Source: Planctomycetota bacterium (GTDB lineage Bacteria; Planctomycetota; UBA1135; GCA-002686595). Taken from it: 8,978 bases of DNA. The translations under genes and the position numbers were made by a program. Location: the NCBI GenBank assembly GCA_029259675.1, contig JAJDES010000238.1:1-8978 (forward strand), in the 5' to 3' direction. The notes below the pieces were generated by a model. The model searched no databases and was not told the origin of the DNA. It worked only from the letters and a program-made list of their open reading frames with translations. This document shows positions 1 to 5,140 of this stretch, piece by piece; position 1 is the first letter of the stretch; every line of letters begins with the position of its first letter.

Positions 1-236
1 GGAGAGGCAATGCCGACACAGGCCGAGTAGTAGTAGGTGACCCGCAGGCCGCTTTGTGTGGTTTCCAAGTTGAATGACTCTTAGCGGGATTCACTGCGTG
101 AAGCTTGTCATGCGGCAAGTCTAACCCTGTCCTGGCATCGCCCCGAACGGGCAACAGCCGAAATTTACTCAACCCAGGTTATTGCGAGGGGATCGGTTTA
201 GGCTCAACCCCAGGCAGCCTTCGCACCTCACTCAGT
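1..236. other. Left-edge region with no recognisable gene
   Basis: No convincing coding frame is visible on either strand. The three forward frames reach stops at 28, 38 and 75, so at most a short C-terminal tail of a gene lying to the left could be present; in frame 1 three TAG codons follow each other directly (28-36). The minus-strand ATGs here give only a few codons. A small GCCC/GGGC stem with a five-base loop around 140-152 is too weak to call a terminator for the leftward gene that ends at 237. Confidence 0.5.
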
Positions 237-1496
237 CTAAAGCCAATCGGTTAAAGGGTACTTCTTGCTGGCCTTCACTCGCATCCAGCTCTTGCACGGC
301 CAATAAAGTACGCCGACAAGCAAGATCCAAGCGCAATAGCACACAAGCAGATTCGGTTCATATCCATCAACTGCGGTTCCTCCGACCACTTGGAACCACC
401 AGGCCAGGGGGCGGCCCCGCAACAGAGCTAGGCTCACGGCCGCGATCTGAATCAGCAGCATGTGCAGCAGGTAATAAAACAGAGCCACACGTCCATACGT
501 AACCAATGGCCGCAAGCAGGATGCCGGCCATTTTTCAAAGCAAGCAAGAGCGACCAATGCCGGTCCCAGGGTCATCAATAGAAACAACAGCGACGGTGGA
601 TACTTGGTGCAACCAAGGAAATCGAGCAGGGTAAAGCCGGCACCGCGTTCCGATGCCGACCATGGGTCGGGTTCCCCGTAGATCCCGAGTGTGCGCAACA
701 ACAAAAAACCGGCGATGCAACACATCCCGAGCTTGAAGACAGATCGGCTCCTGTTGGTCCGTGACATAAACCAACTAGCAAAACACCATCCGGCTCCCAT
801 GACACCGATCCAGGGAATGATGGGGTAAGTGATCATCAAGATGCCGCGGCTCCCGAAGAACACCATTGAGGGATGGTGGGCCAGGGACCAAAGAATCTCC
901 GATGGTTCGCTGGTGACGCCGGGCGTGGCGCGAAGCCCGTCAGCCAAGTTGTGTCCGAGGATCATCCCGAGCGAGGCGATCAAGACCCAGTGCATGGGCA
1001 GTCGGCATAGCGCGCCCAAGCAAATCATGGAAACGCCGAGCGCCCACAACACCTGCAGCGAAACAATGAATGCGATGTTTTGCCAGGCGCTCACCATCCA
1101 AAGCGTGTTGTTTACGAGCACCTCGAGCAGGATCAGCCATATGCCGCGCTTGACGAGCCAAGCGGAGACTTCCCGCGTGCCGCACTTGCGAGCCTTGAGC
1201 CAGGCGCTGGTGCCGGCCAGGAACACGAACACAGGTGCGCAAAAGTGGGTTATCCAGCGGGTTAGAAAGAACCCCACACTGGTGACCTCCACATCGGTCG
1301 GATCAAAGGGGGTCGGTGCAAAGAAATCACGTACGTGATCGAGCGCCATGAGAATCATGGCGACGCCACGCAAGGCATCGATGGAGGGCGTACGATCTTT
1401 CGGTGCTTGCACCCTGCGAAAGCTACCCTGCGCAGCGGGGCGTGAGTAGAGGCCGCTGAGTGAATTCGCGTGCCAAGTCAAACAGCGCCGCCTCAC
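237..1496 (-). CDS. DUF1624 / HGSNAT-catalytic-type multi-pass membrane acyltransferase
   Basis: An inner-membrane protein of the DUF1624 family, the bacterial relatives of heparan-alpha-glucosaminide N-acetyltransferase. Characterised relatives move acetyl groups across a membrane onto sugars; the substrate here is unknown. Seen directly: the N-terminal family signature SIDALRGVAMILMALDHVRD (residues 38-57), the helix stretch LTRWITHFCAPVFVFLAGTS (78-97), TKYPPSLLFLLMTLGPAL (297-314), GRVALFYYLLHMLLIQ (335-350) and a final hydrophobic segment at about 381-399 followed by a basic tail. There are about ten hydrophobic segments, and the 419-residue length suits the family. Candidate functional histidines are H54 and H84. 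The start is uncertain: GTG at 1496 has an AAAGG-like site three bases upstream, but the first 30 residues look unlike the family, and GTG at 1412 would start just before the conserved region. It is divergent from the gene at 1729. The family call is strong; the substrate is not predictable. Confidence 0.88.
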   Translation of the reverse strand: MRRRCLTWHANSLSGLYSRPAAQGSFRRVQAPKDRTPSIDALRGVAMILMALDHVRDFFAPTPFDPTDVEVTSVGFFLTRWITHFCAPVFVFLAGTSAWLKARKCGTREVSAWLVKRGIWLILLEVLVNNTLWMVSAWQNIAFIVSLQVLWALGVSMICLGALCRLPMHWVLIASLGMILGHNLADGLRATPGVTSEPSEILWSLAHHPSMVFFGSRGILMITYPIIPWIGVMGAGWCFASWFMSRTNRSRSVFKLGMCCIAGFLLLRTLGIYGEPDPWSASERGAGFTLLDFLGCTKYPPSLLFLLMTLGPALVALACFEKWPASCLRPLVTYGRVALFYYLLHMLLIQIAAVSLALLRGRPLAWWFQVVGGTAVDGYEPNLLVCYCAWILLVGVLYWPCKSWMRVKASKKYPLTDWL

Positions 1497-1728
1497 CGGC
1501 CTTTCGATCGGTCGCGCTCAAGCGTGGGCCCGACTTCCCCAGGCCCTGTTACGAAGAGGTAAGATTAAGCCGGACGCTCGCATTCCCCGTTCGACCACTT
1601 GCCATGTGTTGCAAAGCGGCCCGCCTTCCCACGGTTTCGAGCGGAGCCACATGCAAGCGATTTGCTGCCGGCAATGAAAGCCGAGAACATCCAGCTTGAT
1701 CAACACTCGCTCGGATTCTCGATCCCAA

Positions 1729-2406
1729 ATGAAGTCTTCCTCCACACACCAAACGCTGCATTGGAGTGAATGTGCCGGCGCGCTCGGCAAATTGGCTGCC
1801 GAGTGCGACATGCCGCTGGACGCACAGGGGCGCAGCTTCGAAAGCCCGTTCTTGCGAGTCTTGCCGCCGCTCGTTTTTCCGATTGCGGGTCGCTGCCGCA
1901 GCCTCTCCGAATATGTTGCGAGCCTGCCGAACGAACCCGGCAAGCACCTACTGGTTTTGCTCCAGGCCGGTGCTGCTTCGATCGGCTATTTCGAAGGTGG
2001 CGAAGTTGTGAGCACCAAGTCATTCAAGCGCTATGTCGTGCGAGGAAATGGGAAAGCGCAGCCCACTCATCTCATGGGCAAGGGCAAGTCACGCTACGGC
2101 TCGCGCCTGCGGCTACAGAATGCAAAGCGACTCTTGGTCGAAACCAATGAGAAATTGCTCGATTGGAATGCGGAATTCGGCACCCCCGATCAAATTTACT
2201 ACAGCTGCCCCATCCGATTGTGGCCAAGCCTTTTCGAAACCAAGCCCGCGCCGCCATTTGCCAAGGATGATCCGCTGATTCGAATCCCATTGGACATGCC
2301 CAAGCCGAATTCTGAGGTCTTGCTGCGCACCTACCGCAGCCTTTGCTACGCGCGCTTGGAGTCACTGGCTCCACCCCCGGCCACGAAGAAACGACAGGAT
2401 AGCTAG
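1729..2406 (+). CDS. Vms1/Ankzf1-family (VLRF1-type) putative peptidyl-tRNA hydrolase
   Basis: A predicted cytoplasmic member of the VLRF1 branch of the eRF1 release-factor superfamily. The eukaryotic members (yeast Vms1, human ANKZF1) cleave peptidyl-tRNA on stalled 60S ribosomes. Numbering from the ATG at 1729 (225 residues), a hydrophobic strand LLVLLQAGAASIGYFEGGEV (74-93) leads to the block RYVVRGNGKAQPTHL (101-115). There Gln111 sits in the position expected for a release-factor-like catalytic glutamine. A basic stretch GKSRYGSRLRLQN (119-131), likely to contact RNA, follows, then a helix with ETNEKLLDW. The C-terminal half (about 145-215) looks like an ordinary alpha/beta fold ending in a short basic tail. 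No zinc finger or ankyrin repeats are present, unlike the eukaryotic proteins. ATG 1729 is preferred; TTG at 1696 would add 11 residues, and neither has a clear ribosome binding site. The family is recognised from memory of its signature; activity is inferred. Confidence 0.72.
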   Translation: MKSSSTHQTLHWSECAGALGKLAAECDMPLDAQGRSFESPFLRVLPPLVFPIAGRCRSLSEYVASLPNEPGKHLLVLLQAGAASIGYFEGGEVVSTKSFKRYVVRGNGKAQPTHLMGKGKSRYGSRLRLQNAKRLLVETNEKLLDWNAEFGTPDQIYYSCPIRLWPSLFETKPAPPFAKDDPLIRIPLDMPKPNSEVLLRTYRSLCYARLESLAPPPATKKRQDS

Positions 2407-2463
2407 CCCGGAAATTAGCCCGGCCGCAGGCATTCAAGCGTGCGATGCTGGCCGAATTCGAAT

Positions 2464-2478
2464 TGAGCAAAATGCTCA
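2464..2478 (+). terminator. Weak stem-loop after the VLRF1-like gene
   Basis: A perfect 6-bp stem (TGAGCA/TGCTCA) with a three-base AAA loop begins 57 bases after the stop codon at 2406, followed by ATTTACATT. The stem is short and AT-rich and the T run is only three bases, so termination here would be weak at best. It may simply be chance. Confidence 0.2.
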
Positions 2479-2587
2479 TTTACATTGCTGGAGCCACGCA
2501 TCAACTGCATCTTAAATGGATAAGCGCCATCAACGGGCGCGGCCGGCAATAGGGGCAAGAATGATTGAATACGCGCGCACTTCAATC

Positions 2588-2599
2588 GCAGGCGCCTGC
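2588..2599. repeat. 12-bp perfect palindrome upstream of the small PQQ-like gene
   Basis: GCAGGCGCCTGC is identical on both strands and ends five bases before the ATG at 2605. Its position would suit an operator or a hairpin that hides the start. About two such 12-bp palindromes are expected by chance in 9 kb, so only its position is suggestive. If translation instead starts at 2671, it lies in the 5' leader. Confidence 0.25.
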
Positions 2600-2604
2600 T
2601 GACA

Positions 2605-3012
2605 ATGGCACTGGCCCTCGCCGGACAGGCTCTCAATAACCCATTCGCGAATCCCAACAACCCCCATCCCATGAGCTCAGCAGTACCCCAAGACGATTTA
2701 CTTTTTCTCGGCACACACGGTCATGTCATCGCCATTGACAAGAAGGATGGCTCGACCTGCTGGGAAGTTTCGCTCCCGCGCACAGGCTATCAGGTGGTGA
2801 CGATGATCCTTGAGGACGGCGTGCTGCTCTGCGGCACTGCTGGAAGAGTTTTCGGCTTGGATCCCCAGGGTGGGTCGATCCTGTGGGACAACCAATTGCC
2901 CGGCCGGGGTCACGGCGTTGTGGCCATGTGCACCTCCAAGCAATCAACCAATCAAAGCAGTGCGTCGGCTGCCTTTGTCGCGCAGAAAAAACAACAGGCA
3001 GCCGGCTCATGA
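2605..3012 (+). CDS. Small PQQ-type beta-propeller-fragment protein
   Basis: A short protein (135 residues from ATG 2605) with a PQQ-binding-like beta-propeller repeat signature. LLFLGTHGHVIAIDKKDGS-CWEV (32-54) and VLLCGTAGRVFGLDPQGGSILW (73-94) are two successive repeats of the pattern G-x-V-x-x-(I/L)-D-x-x-x-G-x-x-x-W that makes propeller blades in BamB-like and quinoprotein families. Two blades cannot close a seven- or eight-blade ring, so it may oligomerise or pack on a partner. The C-terminal 25 residues are low-complexity, rich in Ser, Ala and Gln, a tail I associate with this small family. No signal peptide is evident. The N-terminal 22 residues (Asn/Pro-rich) look unlike the rest, so ATG 2671 (113 residues) is an equally good start; neither has a ribosome binding site. 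It lies 198 bp after the VLRF1-like gene on the same strand. Function unknown. Confidence 0.72.
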   Translation: MALALAGQALNNPFANPNNPHPMSSAVPQDDLLFLGTHGHVIAIDKKDGSTCWEVSLPRTGYQVVTMILEDGVLLCGTAGRVFGLDPQGGSILWDNQLPGRGHGVVAMCTSKQSTNQSSASAAFVAQKKQQAAGS

Positions 3013-3065
3013 TGCGGACAGGTCCATATGGCTAGTGCCGCAGCGCGAAGCCTCACCCCTGGCAG

Positions 3066-4433
3066 CTAAAGTTTGGACAGCGACGCGAGTTCAAGCCAAA
3101 AGCCGCCGACTTGCTTGTCGGAGATCATGATCCCGACACTGCGCACATCCTCCGGTCTCAATTGGTTCGCATTCGGCACATCCCGGCCGCGCCATACGGG
3201 TTTGAACGCCTCAATCTCGAATACATGTTCAGACCAGATCCCGCGTTTGGTTTCAAAGCGCGCTTCGTAGCTGACCCCTTCAAAGGAATCGCTGCTGCGC
3301 AACCGCAACTTGTACGCGTTGCCGTCACCGCGGGCCAGCAGGACGAGTGCTTTCGCGCCGGCTAGATCGGATTCCACGCGTTTGGAGCGCGAGCCATCGC
3401 GCAAATTGGAACGGACGGATGCGAAGCCGCCGTTGTTGTCTAGCGAAACTTCACCGGCGAAAATGCTATTGCCGTCAGGCCCCCTTTTCACGCTGCTCCA
3501 AGACAAGCCTCCCATTACGCTGTCATTGACAGGCATCCACCGCTCGAATTCCGTTCCGCTGGCGAAGTCGATTACTAGTTTGGATTCAGCCGGCTGTGAT
3601 ACGGGCTCGACCGGAATTTGAACTTCAAAGTACCGGCGATTCATGGGGATCATGGGACTGTTGTAGCCCATGGTGCGCATTTCACCGGATACGACGAGAC
3701 CCTTGTGACTTTCGATCCATTCCAAAAGCTGTGCGCGAGCATCAGCGACTACCTCTGCAGTCATGTAGCCGCGACATCCAAGGCTCACTGCCCAGGCGGG
3801 TTCGATGTCCAATACTTCGAGCTCCCCTTCATCCCCACGTTGCCCCAAATCAGTCGAAGCGTAAAGAAACGCCATGCTGATTTCACGTTGGTCAGAGGGG
3901 TCCTCCGACCAGGTTGTTTCCACCGGCGCCGTCATGGCGATGTCGTTCTTTTGAATGTGCTGAAACAACAGCCAGAAAGCACCCATCGAGCGGCCACCGG
4001 TCATGGGGGCTTGAGCCATGCGATAACGAGGGTATTGCTTGCGCTCAATCTCACCCACGGGAGTCGGAGCTGGAAAACCAACCGGCAGCTCGGCTTCGAG
4101 ATAGGGAACGAACTCGAGGTCGGCCAAGGCGCTTTCAATTACAGCGCGAAATGATTGGTCAGCAAATTCAGTTTGTGCCGTTTCGGGATTCAAGGCCGAT
4201 TGTGCATCGCGTTCCAGGCGGGCACCCAAGACCGATTCACCCAATTGTTCGCTGGCAGCGCGTGCGGCCAGAGCCAAAGTTCTCACACCGGAATCTTGAT
4301 CCGTTGCATTTTGCGCTTCAACCAGAGCAAAGCGCAGAGTGACAGCGGCTCGTTCTCGTTTGTTTGCCAAATCCATGGCGGTGGAACCTGAAAATGCCAA
4401 GGCGACCATTGTTAGGGAAATCAAAGAGTTCAC
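3066..4433 (-). CDS. Exported SOUL heme-binding / CIA30 domain fusion protein
   Basis: A predicted exported two-domain protein of 455 residues. It starts with a signal-peptide-like hydrophobic segment (residues 2-16, possible cleavage near 19) that lacks the usual basic residues. A helical linker follows to about 110. The SOUL heme-binding domain spans about 125-276: its signature IAMTAPVE lies at 165-172, MGYNSPMIPMNRR at 255-267 and the closing strand FEVQIPVE at 269-276. The C-terminal CIA30 domain (complex I intermediate-associated protein 30 / NADH:ubiquinone oxidoreductase intermediate type) spans about 286-452, with NDSVMGGLSWS (303-313), NNGGFASVR (333-341) and a terminal GFWLELASL. 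SOUL proteins bind heme or hydrophobic ligands; CIA30 folds are carbohydrate-binding-like beta sandwiches. The start is GTG at 4433, the outermost in-frame start; ATG 4409 would shorten the signal sequence. No ribosome binding site is seen. It converges with the PQQ-like gene, 53 bp apart. The partner or ligand is unknown. Confidence 0.87.
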   Translation of the reverse strand: MNSLISLTMVALAFSGSTAMDLANKRERAAVTLRFALVEAQNATDQDSGVRTLALAARAASEQLGESVLGARLERDAQSALNPETAQTEFADQSFRAVIESALADLEFVPYLEAELPVGFPAPTPVGEIERKQYPRYRMAQAPMTGGRSMGAFWLLFQHIQKNDIAMTAPVETTWSEDPSDQREISMAFLYASTDLGQRGDEGELEVLDIEPAWAVSLGCRGYMTAEVVADARAQLLEWIESHKGLVVSGEMRTMGYNSPMIPMNRRYFEVQIPVEPVSQPAESKLVIDFASGTEFERWMPVNDSVMGGLSWSSVKRGPDGNSIFAGEVSLDNNGGFASVRSNLRDGSRSKRVESDLAGAKALVLLARGDGNAYKLRLRSSDSFEGVSYEARFETKRGIWSEHVFEIEAFKPVWRGRDVPNANQLRPEDVRSVGIMISDKQVGGFWLELASLSKL

Positions 4434-4493
4434 GGATGTTGGTGGGGTGGGGCGTGGAGGAGTCGTCTTCCCATCACTATTCGCGTCGAGGCG

Positions 4494-4516
4494 TCCACCG
4501 GATGCGATTCGGTGGA
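4494..4516 (-). promoter_or_regulatory. Stem-loop in the likely leader of the SOUL-CIA30 gene
   Basis: TCCACCGGA and TTCGGTGGA pair over 9 bp with one G-U pair, around a five-base loop. Read on the minus strand it sits about 60-80 bases upstream of the GTG start at 4433, where a 5' leader would be. A run of five T's at 4524-4528 on the plus strand follows the hairpin by about seven bases, but no rightward gene ends here, so a terminator reading is not supported. A role as leader structure is inference. Confidence 0.3.
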
Positions 4517-4806
4517 GGTTCGCTTTTTAGGAAGCACTCGCCCTCGAAGTGCGAGGAGGGGGAGACGCCCTGAGCCCATTGCAGCCGGCTCCATCAACCT
4601 GCGGGGCGCGGCCTGAGACAGAATTCTTTCCGTCTCCCGCCAAGCGTGATCGGCAAGAATCGTGCGGAATGAGGCTCATTGCCGGTGGAACAGCGCTCGC
4701 CGGCCCCTTGAAGGAGGCAGCCAGAAGAGGGTGGCGCAATGCCTGGCTGAATCCCAACGGACAGCTCAAGAGCTGCCCAAATGAGGTGCCATCTAATCCG
4801 GATCAC

Positions 4807-4840
4807 GCTGAAGCAACTGGGGTCAGTCTCATGCTTCAGC
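4807..4840. repeat. 9-bp perfect inverted repeat
   Basis: GCTGAAGCA (4807-4815) and TGCTTCAGC (4832-4840) are exact reverse complements separated by 16 bases. No T run follows on either strand, so a simple intrinsic terminator is unlikely. It could be a binding site for a dimeric regulator or an RNA stem in a noncoding transcript. It lies about 300 bp upstream of the rightward start at 5141. Confidence 0.35.
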
Positions 4841-5140
4841 TAACGGATCGATTGACAAGCAGCTCGAATTCAAGGCTCCGATTCGCGAGCCGTGGCGAGC
4901 GACCTCCGACTCGAAAGAATTCGGCACTTGGTTTGGAATGCACATCGCGGGCCATTCACAGCGGGCGCACGTAAGGGCGAAGATGGCCAAGCAAGAAGGA
5001 CAGCCCCAAGCGAATAAGTCGTCCGGGCTTGTGCGAGCTGCGCTCTTGGAAATTGAGGCAGAGCCCGGAACCCCGGGTAGGTATTGGTGTTGAATTAAGA
5101 GCCCGTTTCCTCCACTTCCAGGTGCGAACCCCCGCAGCCC

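Larger units (their letters stand above)
4434..5140. other. About 700 bp with no credible gene, several stem-loops
   Basis: This lies between the start of the leftward SOUL-CIA30 gene and the start of the rightward 801-residue gene, so it should hold both promoters, but I could not match a convincing -35/-10 pair. Open frames of 60-141 codons exist on both strands; their products are rich in Ser, Arg and Pro with no fold-like pattern, and I judge them chance. It contains a strong stem-loop near 4494-4516 and a 9-bp inverted repeat at 4807-4840. A consensus-like AAGGAGG at 4711-4717 is followed 13 bases later by a 17-codon GTG frame ending at 4784, which is possibly meaningless. No tRNA-like cloverleaf was recognised. 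Confidence 0.55.

Noticed and set aside
1..77. Possible C-terminal end of a rightward gene
   Set aside because: Frame 3 is open to a TGA at 75, but 24 codons without a signature cannot be told from chance.
829..1338. A 169-codon forward frame opposite the DUF1624 gene
   Set aside because: It lies antisense within a clearly recognised membrane-protein gene, and its composition (Ser, Thr, Arg) is that of an antisense shadow.
1518..2023. Leftward frames opposite the VLRF1-like gene
   Set aside because: Three overlapping antisense frames without a recognisable domain, explained by the base composition of the forward gene.
4731..4784. A 17-codon GTG frame after AAGGAGG
   Set aside because: The spacing of 13 bases is long, no adjacent gene follows to be controlled by a leader peptide, and real genes in this window do not use such sites. 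Kept only as part of a finding.
4852..4880. TTGACA followed 17 bases later by a possible -10
   Set aside because: The -35 box is perfect but the hexamer at the right spacing is GCTCCG, which does not resemble TATAAT, and the next start codon is 260 bp away.
4549..4974. A 141-codon forward frame in the large gap
   Set aside because: Its product is rich in Ser, Arg and Pro with no secondary-structure pattern or family signature, and shorter overlapping frames on the other strand look equally random.
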